Shown: piece by piece, positions 7,062-14,615 of the stretch | Layout: the number at the start of each line of letters is the position of its first letter | Numbering within the stretch: position 1 is the stretch's first letter | Assembly: GCA_039179985.1 (NCBI GenBank) | Contig: JBCDED010000075.1 | Span: 1 to 19,451 of the forward strand | DNA length: 19,451 nt | From: JBCCMQ01 sp039179985 | Lineage (GTDB): Bacteria; Pseudomonadota; Alphaproteobacteria; Rhodobacterales; Rhodobacteraceae | Direction: 5' to 3' | Position numbers and translations under genes: made by a program | Notes under the pieces: model-generated | Told to the model about the DNA's origin: nothing | Seen by the model: the letters and a program-made list of their open reading frames with translations, nothing else | Databases searched by the model: none

Positions 7062-9187
7062 TATTCGGCCCCTCCGGTGATCATGAACCAGGTCAGCAGA
7101 ACGGCGATCCCAAGCACCATCGCAAAGGCGTAGTGAAAGAGGTAGCCCGACTGAACCCGGCCCGCGAGGCGTGCAAAGAACGGCACCACACCAAACGCAA
7201 GGCCGTTAAGCCCGCCGTCTATCGTCGCCCCGTCGCCGCGCTTCCACAAAAGCAGGCCTAGTGCCTTGGCGCCGCGCACAAAGACGAAGTCGTAGACCTC
7301 GTCAAAGTACCACTTGTTGAGAAGGAACTTGTAGAGGATGGGTTGCTGCCGCGCCAGCTGGCCGGGCAAAGCAGGGTTTGCGATGTAAAACCAGTAGGCA
7401 ATGGCAAAGCCGATCACCATGGCGACAAAGGGCGAGGCCTTGACCCATTTCGGAACGTGGTGCGCGTCATCCAGCACATGGTTGTCGGGGTGCATATAGA
7501 TCGCCCCTTCCCCGGGCTTGGCATAGCCCTCGGAGTGGTCATCGCCGTGGCCCTCTTCGCTCTCGCCTTCCACGGCCGGCGCATCATCCGCGGCCATCGC
7601 CGCCATCAGGGGCACGACCATGGCATGATCTTCGCTGGCCTCGTGGTGGGCCGAGGGGATGCCGAAGAACTTGTTGACCGAGGCATGGTCGCCAAAGAAA
7701 GGCTTGTACCAGACCATCCCGGCAAGCACGGCGCCTACGGCCAGGACGCCAAGGGGGATCAGCATGACCTTCGGGCTCTCATGGGCGTGGTCATGGGTGT
7801 GCTGATCGCCGCGGGGCGTGCCATAGAACGTCAGGAACATCAGCCGCCAGCTATAAAAGCTGGTGAAGGCCGCCGCGATGACGAGCATCCAGAACCCGTA
7901 ACCCGCAAAGGCGTTGGTTCCGGCGTAGGCGCTTTCGATGACCGCGTCTTTCGACAGGAACCCGGCAAAGCCGATGTGGGTAAGCGGGATGCCGACACCG
8001 GTAATCGCCAGGGTGCCGATCATCATGGCCCAAAAGGTATAGGGGATCTTGTCTTTCAGCCCGCCGTAGTTCCGCATGTCCTGCTCGTGGTGCATGGCAT
8101 GGATGACCGACCCGGCACCAAGAAAAAGCATCGCCTTAAAAAAGGCATGGGTGAGGAGGTGGAACATCGCCGCCGAGTACACCCCAACGCCCGCGGCCAC
8201 GAACATGTAGCCGAGCTGCGAACAGGTTGAATAGGCAATCACGCGCTTGATGTCATTCTGCACAAGGCCGACCGTCGCCGCGAAGAAGGCCGTTGTCGCG
8301 CCAATGAAGGTGACAAAGGCCAGCGCCTCGGGCGCGTACTCAAAGACCGGCGACATGCGGCATACCAGAAAGACACCCGCCGTCACCATGGTTGCGGCGT
8401 GAATCAGCGCAGAGACCGGTGTTGGGCCTTCCATAGCGTCCGGCAACCAGGTGTGCAGGAAGAGCTGCGCCGATTTGCCCATGGCACCGATGAAAAGCAG
8501 AACGCAGATCAGGTTGGCCGCGTTCCAGTCGCGCCAGAGGAAACTGATCTCGGTTTCTGCCAGCGTTGGCGCGGCAGCGAACACGTCTGAGAAGTTGATC
8601 GAGTCGACGATAAAGAAGATCGCGGCGATCCCGAGGATGAAGCCGAAATCACCCACCCGGTTGACCACGAAGGCCTTGATTGCCGCCGCATTGGCCGTGG
8701 GCTTTCGGTAATAAAATCCGATCAGAAGGTAAGAGGCAACGCCCACGCCTTCCCAGCCGAAAAACATCTGCAGAAGGTTGTCCGCCGTCACGAGCATCAG
8801 CATCGCAAAGGTGAAAAAACTCAGATAGGCAAAGAAACGCGGCTTGTAGACCTCGCCCTCGCGCCATGCGGGGTCGTGGTCCATGTAGCCGAAGCTGTAA
8901 AGATGGACGAGCGCCGAGACCGTGGTCACCACGATCAGCATGATCGACGTCAGCCGGTCGAGCCGGATCGCCCAGTCCGTCGACAGCGTGCCAGAGTCGA
9001 TCCAGCGTAGGATCTGCACGCGCTCCATCGCGCCGTCATGGCCGAGAAAGACGATCCAGCTAAGCAGACAGGCGAGAAACAGAAGGCCGGTGGCGGTCCA
9101 CATGGCGGCCTCTTCACCGATCAGCCGCCAGCCAAAGCCGCAGATGATCGCTCCGACAAGGGGCGCAAAAAGGATGATCGTTTCCAT
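7061..9187 (-). CDS. nuoL: NADH-quinone oxidoreductase subunit L
   Basis: Distal antiporter-like subunit of complex I, with a C-terminal lateral helix that runs along the membrane arm. The protein has 708 residues, about 95 more than the E. coli subunit. Family residues include E146 in GWEGVGVASYLLIGFYY, K238 in MGKSAQLFLHTWLPDAMEGPTP, H263 in ALIHAATM, K351 in HAFFKAMLFL and K413 in LSKDA. The extra length lies largely in two hydrophilic stretches: a short histidine-rich one at residues 461-470 and a histidine/acidic-rich loop at about 512-577. The C-terminal part (about 580-708) holds the lateral helix and last membrane segment. An AAAGG about 11 bases upstream sits in the end of nuoK, which stops seven bases before this start. 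Confidence 0.98.
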   Translation of the reverse strand: METIILFAPLVGAIICGFGWRLIGEEAAMWTATGLLFLACLLSWIVFLGHDGAMERVQILRWIDSGTLSTDWAIRLDRLTSIMLIVVTTVSALVHLYSFGYMDHDPAWREGEVYKPRFFAYLSFFTFAMLMLVTADNLLQMFFGWEGVGVASYLLIGFYYRKPTANAAAIKAFVVNRVGDFGFILGIAAIFFIVDSINFSDVFAAAPTLAETEISFLWRDWNAANLICVLLFIGAMGKSAQLFLHTWLPDAMEGPTPVSALIHAATMVTAGVFLVCRMSPVFEYAPEALAFVTFIGATTAFFAATVGLVQNDIKRVIAYSTCSQLGYMFVAAGVGVYSAAMFHLLTHAFFKAMLFLGAGSVIHAMHHEQDMRNYGGLKDKIPYTFWAMMIGTLAITGVGIPLTHIGFAGFLSKDAVIESAYAGTNAFAGYGFWMLVIAAAFTSFYSWRLMFLTFYGTPRGDQHTHDHAHESPKVMLIPLGVLAVGAVLAGMVWYKPFFGDHASVNKFFGIPSAHHEASEDHAMVVPLMAAMAADDAPAVEGESEEGHGDDHSEGYAKPGEGAIYMHPDNHVLDDAHHVPKWVKASPFVAMVIGFAIAYWFYIANPALPGQLARQQPILYKFLLNKWYFDEVYDFVFVRGAKALGLLLWKRGDGATIDGGLNGLAFGVVPFFARLAGRVQSGYLFHYAFAMVLGIAVLLTWFMITGGAE

Positions 9188-9194
9188 TTGCGGC

Positions 9195-9506
9195 TTAACC
9201 TTTCATCACGTTGACGTCTTCGACGGCGATGGTCCCGCGGTTGCGGAAGAAACACACCAGAATGGCCAGCCCGATGGCCGCCTCTGCCGCCGCGACGGTC
9301 AGGACAAAAAGCGTAAAGACCTGCCCCACCATGTCGCCATTGAACGCCGAGAACGCCACGAGGTTGATGTTGACTGCCAGCAGGATCAGTTCGATCGACA
9401 TCAGAAGGATGATGACGTTTTTTCGGTTCAGAAACAGCCCGAAGATACCGATGACGAAAAGCGCCGCCGCGACGCTGAGGTAGTGTTCAAGTCCGACGGT
9501 GATCAT
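9195..9506 (-). CDS. nuoK: NADH-quinone oxidoreductase subunit K
   Basis: Small three-helix membrane subunit of complex I that carries key glutamates of the central hydrophilic axis. The 103-residue protein has E39 (SIELILLAVN) and E75 (TVAAAEAAIG), equivalent to E36 and E72 of E. coli NuoK, and the typical C-terminus with FFRNRGTIAVEDVNVMKG. The ATG overlaps the nuoJ stop as ATGA (four bases), a classic coupling junction. Length and sequence are standard for the family. Confidence 0.98.
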   Translation of the reverse strand: MITVGLEHYLSVAAALFVIGIFGLFLNRKNVIILLMSIELILLAVNINLVAFSAFNGDMVGQVFTLFVLTVAAAEAAIGLAILVCFFRNRGTIAVEDVNVMKG

Positions 9507-10111
9507 AGCCCCTGCCCCGGTTTGACGTCCTTCAGTTCCATGGCCTTGGCCGGATCGCGGTACATCTGGGCCAGCACATCCTGACGCTTGACATTGACGC
9601 GATGGCGCAGGGTCAGGACGATGGCGCCGATCATGGCCACAAGCAGGATCAGCCCCGACAGCTGGAACAGCAGGATGTACCGATCATAGAGGATCATGCC
9701 CAGTTGGGCAGTATTCTCCATTTCGCCTGTAATCGGCTCGGCCAGCTGACTTTTGGCGATCTCGGCCACCTGCCAGTTGCCATAGACCATGCCAAGCTGC
9801 ATCAGGATGATGAGGCCGATCAGCATGCCAAGGGGCAGATATTTCGCCATCTCGGCCTTGAGTTCGGCAAAATCCACATCAAGCATCATGACAACGAAAA
9901 GAAACAACACCGCGACCGCGCCCACGTACACGATGATCAGAAGCATCGCCACAAACTCGGCGCCCACCAACACGAAGAGCCCGGCGGCGGAGAGGAAGGA
10001 CAGGATCAGCCAGAGCACCGAATGCACCGGGTTGCGGCTGAGCACGGTGAAAAGCCCGCCTGTCAGCACGGTGATCGCGAAGGCATAAAACGTGTAGTCT
10101 GCCACACCCAT
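9503..10111 (-). CDS. nuoJ: NADH-quinone oxidoreductase subunit J
   Basis: Membrane subunit of complex I with about five helices, next to NuoH and NuoK in the proton path. The 202-residue protein carries the conserved third helix with E52 (VGAEFVAMLLIIVYVGAVAVL), the region known to form a pi-bulge that switches conformation in complex I. A hydrophilic stretch of about 50 residues follows (around 78-135, including one helix), then the last helices and a polar C-terminal tail. A GGGGA lies upstream of the ATG. It starts 21 bases after nuoI, one of the larger gaps in this part of the operon, and overlaps nuoK by four bases. Confidence 0.98.
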   Translation of the reverse strand: MGVADYTFYAFAITVLTGGLFTVLSRNPVHSVLWLILSFLSAAGLFVLVGAEFVAMLLIIVYVGAVAVLFLFVVMMLDVDFAELKAEMAKYLPLGMLIGLIILMQLGMVYGNWQVAEIAKSQLAEPITGEMENTAQLGMILYDRYILLFQLSGLILLVAMIGAIVLTLRHRVNVKRQDVLAQMYRDPAKAMELKDVKPGQGL

Positions 10112-10132
10112 GTCGGTCGTCCCCGTTCTGCC

Positions 10133-10627
10133 CTACCGGTAGGGCGCGTCCATCTCGAGGTTGCGGGCGATCTCCGCTTCCCAGCGTTCGCCGTTGTCCA
10201 GGAGCTTTGCCTTGTCATAAAAGAGCTCTTCGCGGGTTTCCGTGGAGAACTCGAAGTTCGGTCCTTCGACAATCGCGTCCACAGGGCAGGCTTCCTGGCA
10301 AAAGCCGCAGTAGATGCATTTTGTCATGTCGATGTCGTAGCGGGTGGTGCGGCGGCTGCCGTCTTCGCGCGGTTCGGCGTCGATGGTGATGGCCTGCGCC
10401 GGACAGATTGCTTCGCAAAGCTTGCAGGCGATGCAGCGCTCTTCTCCGTTGGGATAGCGGCGCAGGGCGTGTTCGCCCCGGAACCGCGGGCTGAGAGGAC
10501 CCTTTTCATGCGGATAGTTTACCGTCGCCTTAGGCGCAAAGAAGTACTTCAGCCCCAGCTTCATGCCACCGAAGAAATCGGCGAGAAGAAAGTACCGTGT
10601 GGCGCGGGTATAGTCGATTTGTGCCAT
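10133..10627 (-). CDS. nuoI: NADH-quinone oxidoreductase subunit I (8Fe ferredoxin-type)
   Basis: Peripheral-arm subunit of 164 residues that carries the tetranuclear iron-sulfur clusters N6a and N6b, passing electrons from NuoG towards NuoB. Both ferredoxin motifs are intact: C65, C68, C71, C75 in CIACKLCEAICP and C104, C107, C110, C114 in CIYCGFCQEACP. An amphipathic N-terminal region of about 35 residues is expected to lie on the membrane surface. The gene starts one base after the nuoH stop, with GGGGG about six bases upstream of the ATG. Length and motifs are those of the alphaproteobacterial/mitochondrial (TYKY) type. Confidence 0.98.
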   Translation of the reverse strand: MAQIDYTRATRYFLLADFFGGMKLGLKYFFAPKATVNYPHEKGPLSPRFRGEHALRRYPNGEERCIACKLCEAICPAQAITIDAEPREDGSRRTTRYDIDMTKCIYCGFCQEACPVDAIVEGPNFEFSTETREELFYDKAKLLDNGERWEAEIARNLEMDAPYR

Positions 10628-10628
10628 G

Positions 10629-11666
10629 TCAGCCCCCTACGGCCCAGCGGGCGTAGGCGCCGCCGAAGAGTTCGAATTTCGCAAGAAACGCCACGATCAC
10701 CACCCAGGCAAGGCTCATGGGCAGGAAGACCTTCCAGCCAAGACGCATCAGCTGATCGTAGCGGTAGCGCGGCGTGATGGCCTTCACCATGGCGAAGAGG
10801 AAGAAAAAGAACGCCATCTTCGCGACCATCCAGAGCGCCCCGTCGGGCAGCCCCGGGATGGGTGACAGCCAGCCACCAAAAAAGAGCAGAGACATCAGCG
10901 CGCACATCAGAAAGATGGCGATGTACTCGCCCGCCATGAACAGAAGAAAGGGCGTCGACGAGTATTCCACCTGATAGCCCGCCACGAGCTCCGATTCCGC
11001 TTCCGGCAGGTCAAAAGGCGGTCGGTTGGTTTCGGCCAGCGCAGAGATGAAGAAAAGAAACACCATCGGCAGGTGCGGCAGCCAGTACCAGTTGAACAGC
11101 CCGTAGCTGCCATCCTGCGCGCGGACGATGTCGCCGAAGTTGAGCGAGCCCGTGGACAGGATCACGCCGATGATGATCAGGCCGATAGAAACCTCATAGG
11201 AAATCATCTGCGCGGCGGACCGGAGCGAGCCCAGGAACGGGTATTTCGAGTTCGACGCCCATCCGCCCATGATGACGCCATAAACTTCAAGGCTCGAGAT
11301 CGCGAAGACATAGAGGATGGCGACGTTAATGTCGGCCAAAACCCAGTTGTCGTTAAACGGAATGACCGCCCAGGCAATTATTGCCAGAACAAAGCTGATC
11401 ATCGGCGCCATTAGGAACACCGCACGGTCCGCGCCAGCGGGCACGACGATCTCCTTGACCACGTATTTCAGCGCATCCGCCACGGTCTGGAGCAGGCCGA
11501 ATGCGCCAACCACGTTCGGCCCCCGGCGCATCTGCACTGCAGCCCAGATCTTGCGATCGCCATAGACAAGAAAGAGCAGGCTGATCATCACGAAGGCGAT
11601 GACCATGACGCAATGAACGATGATGGTCAGCGCGATGCCGGCGTTCGTCGCGAAAAAGTCACTCAT
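10629..11666 (-). CDS. nuoH: NADH-quinone oxidoreductase subunit H
   Basis: Membrane subunit (ND1 homologue) that forms the quinone-binding chamber with NuoB and NuoD and links it to the proton path. The 345-residue protein has about eight helices. Recognisable blocks are DRKIWAAVQMRRGPNVVG near residues 37-54, SSLEVYGVIMGGWASNSKYP in the middle, SYEVSIGLIIIG, and ETNRPPFDLPEAESELVAG in the quinone-facing acidic loop. The position that is glutamate in E. coli (ERR motif) is aspartate here (D37). GGAG lies seven bases upstream of the ATG, and nuoG ends four bases earlier. Confidence 0.98.
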   Translation of the reverse strand: MSDFFATNAGIALTIIVHCVMVIAFVMISLLFLVYGDRKIWAAVQMRRGPNVVGAFGLLQTVADALKYVVKEIVVPAGADRAVFLMAPMISFVLAIIAWAVIPFNDNWVLADINVAILYVFAISSLEVYGVIMGGWASNSKYPFLGSLRSAAQMISYEVSIGLIIIGVILSTGSLNFGDIVRAQDGSYGLFNWYWLPHLPMVFLFFISALAETNRPPFDLPEAESELVAGYQVEYSSTPFLLFMAGEYIAIFLMCALMSLLFFGGWLSPIPGLPDGALWMVAKMAFFFFLFAMVKAITPRYRYDQLMRLGWKVFLPMSLAWVVIVAFLAKFELFGGAYARWAVGG

Positions 11667-11670
11667 CGGG

Positions 11671-13692
11671 TCACTCCGCCGCCATGGGCGCCTCGGCCCG
11701 GGCCTTCGCGTTGGCCGAAAGCTCGGCCATCAGTTCGCTGGCACGGGCGATCGGGTTCGTCAGGTAGAAATCGGTTACCGCTGCCGGGAAGTCACCCTTG
11801 CCCAGATCACCGGCCTCAAGGGGCGAAAGCGTGTTTTCGGCCACCGCATTGATCCGGCCAAGGTGCGGATGGGCGTCGATGACCGCGTGGCGCAATTCTG
11901 CCAGCGCGTTGTAGGGCAGCGGGGCCCCAAGCTCGCCCGAGAGAGCGCGCAGGATCGCCCAGTTTTCCTTCGCCTCGCCGGGCGGGAATCCGGCGCGGAG
12001 CGCCAGTTGCGGGCGTCCTTCGGTGTTGACGAAAAGCCCGCCCTCTTCAGGATAAGCGGCACCGGGCAGGATGATGTCGGCACGGTGCGCGCCGCGGTCG
12101 CCGTGGCTGCCTTGGTAGATGACGAACGGACCAGCCGCGATGTCGATTTCATCGCCGCCGAGGTTGAAGATCACATCGGCGCCGTCCAGCGCCGCGTCGA
12201 TGCCGCCCTCGGTGACCGCGCCCACATCCATCGCGCCCACGCGGGAAGCGGCGGTGTGGAGGATCAGAAGACCTGAGTTGCTACGCTCGGCAAACGCGGC
12301 AGCCTTGGCCAGAACGGTCGCGCCGTCTGCGCCCTGCAGCGCGCCCTGCCCCACGATCACGACCGTCGGCTTGTCGAGCACGTGGTCAACGCTTTCGCTT
12401 TCCAGCCGGGTCAGCGCGGCACGATCGGTTCCGTAGTGGAAGTAGTCGTAGGTCAGGTCCGCCGCCGGTCCGACGACGCCTACCTTTGCGCCCTTCAGCC
12501 ACGCCTTGCGCAGACGCGCGTTCAGCACCGGCGCTTCCACGGCAGGGTTGGTGCCGATGAGCATCAGATGCGTCGCCTCATCGACGTCTTCGATGCGCGC
12601 CGTTCCGGCATAGCCTGCGCGGTTGCCTGCGGGCAGCTTCGCGCCGTCGGTGCGGCATTCGACAACGCCGCCAAGGCCGCCCACCAGGCCTTTAAGGGCG
12701 AATGTCGCCTCAACGGGCGCCAGATCGCCCACAAGGCCCGCGACCTTCGACGCACCTTTCAGCGCCTCTGCAGCCTTGCCCAGGGCCTCGCCCCAGCTTG
12801 CCGGGCGCAGGCGGCCGTTTTCGCGCACGTAGGGCCTATCGAGCCTCTGGCGCCGCAGGCCGTCCCAGACAAAGCGCGTCTTGTCCGAAATCCACTCTTC
12901 GTTCACGCCGTCGTGGTTGCGCGGCAGAAAGCGCATGACCTCGCGGCCTTTTGTGTCGATCCGGATGCTGGAGCCGAGGGCGTCCATCACATCGATCGAC
13001 TCCGTCTTGGTGAGTTCCCAGGGCCGTGCTGTGAAGGCATACGGTTTCGAGACCAGCGCACCCACGGGGCAAAGGTCAATAATATTGCCTTGCATATTCG
13101 AATTCAGCGTCTCACCGAGGTACGACGTGATCTCGGCATCCTCGCCGCGGCCCGTCTGACCCATCTGGGTGATGCCAGCCACTTCGGTGGTAAACCTGAC
13201 GCAGCGCGTGCAGGAAATGCAGCGCGTCATGTGAGTCTCTACCAACGGCCCGAGGTCCAGGTCTTCGGTCGCGCGCTTTGCCTCGCGAAAGCGTGAGAAA
13301 TCCACGCCGTAGGCCATGGCCTGGTCCTGTAGGTCGCACTCACCGCCCTGATCGCAGATCGGGCAGTCGAGCGGATGGTTGATCAGGAGAAACTCCATGA
13401 CCCCTTCGCGCGCCTTCTTGACCATGGGCGAGTTTGTTTTGATGACCGGCGGCGCGCCTTCCGGCCCGGGCCGAAGGTCCTTGACCTGCATCGCGCAGCT
13501 GGCCGCCGGTTTCGGCGGGCCGCCCACGACCTCGACAAGGCACATGCGGCAGTTTCCTGCAATCGATAGGCGCTCGTGATAGCAGAAGCGGGGTATTTCG
13601 ATCCCGGCTTCTTCGCAAGCCTGGATCAGCGTCAACGCGGGATCGACTTCGATCTCGCGGTCATCAATGATGATTTTTCTAAGCTCGGACAT
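11671..13692 (-). CDS. nuoG: NADH-quinone oxidoreductase subunit G (iron-sulfur)
   Basis: Largest peripheral-arm subunit (673 residues), relaying electrons from NuoF to NuoI. The N-terminal ferredoxin domain binds the 2Fe-2S cluster N1b (C37, C48, C51, C66). H106, C110, C113 and C119 bind N5, and C158, C161, C164 and C208 bind N4. The four-cysteine motif for the extra cluster N7, found in E. coli and Thermus, is absent, as in mitochondria. The rest is the molybdopterin-oxidoreductase-like fold without catalytic function, ending in an alanine-rich tail. The start at 13692 was chosen over an upstream ATG at 13743 because the ferredoxin begins at residue 5 and a GAGAA lies about six bases upstream. 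The upstream 65-aa ORF overlaps this start by 14 bases. Confidence 0.97.
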   Translation of the reverse strand: MSELRKIIIDDREIEVDPALTLIQACEEAGIEIPRFCYHERLSIAGNCRMCLVEVVGGPPKPAASCAMQVKDLRPGPEGAPPVIKTNSPMVKKAREGVMEFLLINHPLDCPICDQGGECDLQDQAMAYGVDFSRFREAKRATEDLDLGPLVETHMTRCISCTRCVRFTTEVAGITQMGQTGRGEDAEITSYLGETLNSNMQGNIIDLCPVGALVSKPYAFTARPWELTKTESIDVMDALGSSIRIDTKGREVMRFLPRNHDGVNEEWISDKTRFVWDGLRRQRLDRPYVRENGRLRPASWGEALGKAAEALKGASKVAGLVGDLAPVEATFALKGLVGGLGGVVECRTDGAKLPAGNRAGYAGTARIEDVDEATHLMLIGTNPAVEAPVLNARLRKAWLKGAKVGVVGPAADLTYDYFHYGTDRAALTRLESESVDHVLDKPTVVIVGQGALQGADGATVLAKAAAFAERSNSGLLILHTAASRVGAMDVGAVTEGGIDAALDGADVIFNLGGDEIDIAAGPFVIYQGSHGDRGAHRADIILPGAAYPEEGGLFVNTEGRPQLALRAGFPPGEAKENWAILRALSGELGAPLPYNALAELRHAVIDAHPHLGRINAVAENTLSPLEAGDLGKGDFPAAVTDFYLTNPIARASELMAELSANAKARAEAPMAAE

Positions 13693-13876
13693 GCTTTTCT
13701 CGACGTTCCCGGATGCCTTGGACCAAACGCCGCGCCCATGCAAGGGGCCCGTCGCTGCGCTGCGGTAAATCTTCGGAGTCTGGACTGAGATCTGAGGAAT
13801 CCGGAGCGGAAACAGAGCCTAGCCGCGACTGGATGTCACGCGCAAGCGCGTGGGGCTCTAGCTCTGCGTAGCACAT
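13679..13876 (-). CDS. Small basic hypothetical protein between DUF3291 gene and nuoG
   Basis: A 65-residue reading frame that I do not recognise. It has a short N-terminal part with one cysteine, a central serine/aspartate/proline-rich stretch (about residues 20-40) and a positively charged, probably helical C-terminus with many arginines (about 45-65). There is no membrane segment or signal peptide. It begins three bases after the DUF3291 stop, with GGAGT five bases upstream of its ATG, and its stop lies 14 bases inside nuoG. Tight spacing and the ribosome binding site argue that it is translated. Its codon third positions are less GC-rich than those of its neighbours, which weakens the case. 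Unidentified reading frames are known inside the nuo clusters of Paracoccus and R. capsulatus, but I cannot say that this is one of them. Confidence 0.5.
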   Translation of the reverse strand: MCYAELEPHALARDIQSRLGSVSAPDSSDLSPDSEDLPQRSDGPLAWARRLVQGIRERREKHVRA

Positions 13877-13879
13877 GGC

Positions 13880-14377
13880 TCACTCCGCTGGTGCCGGGGC
13901 GCACCCCTTGGTCTTCCACTGCGTCGCCGCCTCAAGGTGAGCCCAGCCAAACGCATATTCGGTATCGCCGTGTTGGCGCAGGTGATCAAGGCGTGTTTTT
14001 GCCTCATCTAGCGTGGGCCGGTGTCCGGCTGGCACCCACCACATGACAAAGTGCATGTCACCAAGAACCTCGAACCACTCGGCCCGACGGTCATAGAATT
14101 TGCGGTGCACGGTGTTCCAGACGAAGTTCTCAAGCGTTTCAACGCTTTCCCACACCGTAAGGTTCGCGATGTAGCGCGGGTCGCCGTCAAGCTTAACCTC
14201 GGTATTACCTCGCCCGGGCTCGCCCGAGCCCTCCATCATCCAGACAAAACCGGGCATGCGTTTACCCATGCCGTTGACCATATCCAGGGCATTCATGAAC
14301 TCCGCCACCCGCGGGTCATCCACATCGGCCAAAAGGCGGCCCACGTTCAGTTCTGCCAGGTGCATGCCCACTGTCAT
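13880..14377 (-). CDS. DUF3291 domain protein in nuo operon
   Basis: A 165-residue soluble protein matching, by recall, the DUF3291 family, which has a dimeric alpha/beta-barrel fold like the antibiotic-biosynthesis-monooxygenase group. Typical features are the N-terminal HLAELNVGRL strand, a central DPRYIANLTVWES strand and the ENFVWNTVHRKFYDRRAEWF helix. A tryptophan-rich strand (FVMWWVPAGHRPT) and a helix with repeated DEAKTRLDHLR follow. The biochemical role of the family is not known to me. The ATG overlaps the stop of the pentapeptide-repeat gene as ATGA, with GGAAGG about eight bases upstream, so it is translationally coupled within the nuo operon. A second in-frame ATG four codons in is a possible alternative start. 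A link to complex I biogenesis is inference from position only. Confidence 0.85.
   Translation of the reverse strand: MTVGMHLAELNVGRLLADVDDPRVAEFMNALDMVNGMGKRMPGFVWMMEGSGEPGRGNTEVKLDGDPRYIANLTVWESVETLENFVWNTVHRKFYDRRAEWFEVLGDMHFVMWWVPAGHRPTLDEAKTRLDHLRQHGDTEYAFGWAHLEAATQWKTKGCAPAPAE
13882..13886 (-). promoter_or_regulatory. Ribosome binding site of the 65-aa ORF
   Basis: GGAGT on the minus strand, five bases before the ATG at 13876 and lying inside the last codons of the DUF3291 gene. It supports translation of the small ORF between the DUF3291 gene and nuoG. Confidence 0.5.
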
Positions 14378-14610
14378 TTTTGTGCCTTCCAGGCCGCGAA
14401 CATTTCGGAAACGGACGCGCCGTCGATGGTCATTCCCGTCACGTTGGCGTCGGTGATCGTTACGCCGGCGAGGCTCACGTCGGAAAACTCGGCACCTTCG
14501 TGCGTCACGTCTGAAAAGCGCGCCTCAGAGAGGTCCACATCCTCGAAGCGGGATCCGGCCAGACCGGCGTCCTTCGCTTCGATCTGGTCGATGATCCCGA
14601 AAATCTTCAT
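14374..14610 (-). CDS. Small pentapeptide-repeat protein
   Basis: A 78-residue protein with a clear period of five from about residue 15 to 65. Hydrophobic centres fall at L17, F22, L27, F32, F42, L47, I52, V57 and I62 (H37 breaks the run), and a small residue (mostly A or V) stands two positions before nearly every one. Such repeats fold into a right-handed four-sided beta-helix; ten repeats give about two and a half coils. The N-terminus (MKIFGIIDQIEAKDAG) and the C-terminus (about residues 66-78) lie outside the repeats. GGAG and AGGGA precede the ATG at 14610, which is five bases after the nuoF stop. The frame stays open upstream inside nuoF to 15156, but that extension is a shadow. The function is unknown; a scaffold or assembly role at complex I is only suggested by position. 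Confidence 0.8.
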   Translation of the reverse strand: MKIFGIIDQIEAKDAGLAGSRFEDVDLSEARFSDVTHEGAEFSDVSLAGVTITDANVTGMTIDGASVSEMFAAWKAQK

Positions 14611-14615
14611 TGTCC

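Noticed and set aside
7343..8230. Plus-strand open frame (295 codons) opposite nuoL
   Set aside because: Antisense shadow of a certain gene, with no motif or ribosome binding site noted.
9602..10777. Long plus-strand open frame (391 codons) opposite nuoJ, nuoI and nuoH
   Set aside because: It is the reverse of well-supported complex I genes in GC-rich DNA; the product is rich in His, Asp, Gln and Arg, with no recognisable domain.
12382..13296. Plus-strand open frame (304 codons) opposite nuoG
   Set aside because: Antisense shadow of the NuoG coding region; no domain recognised.
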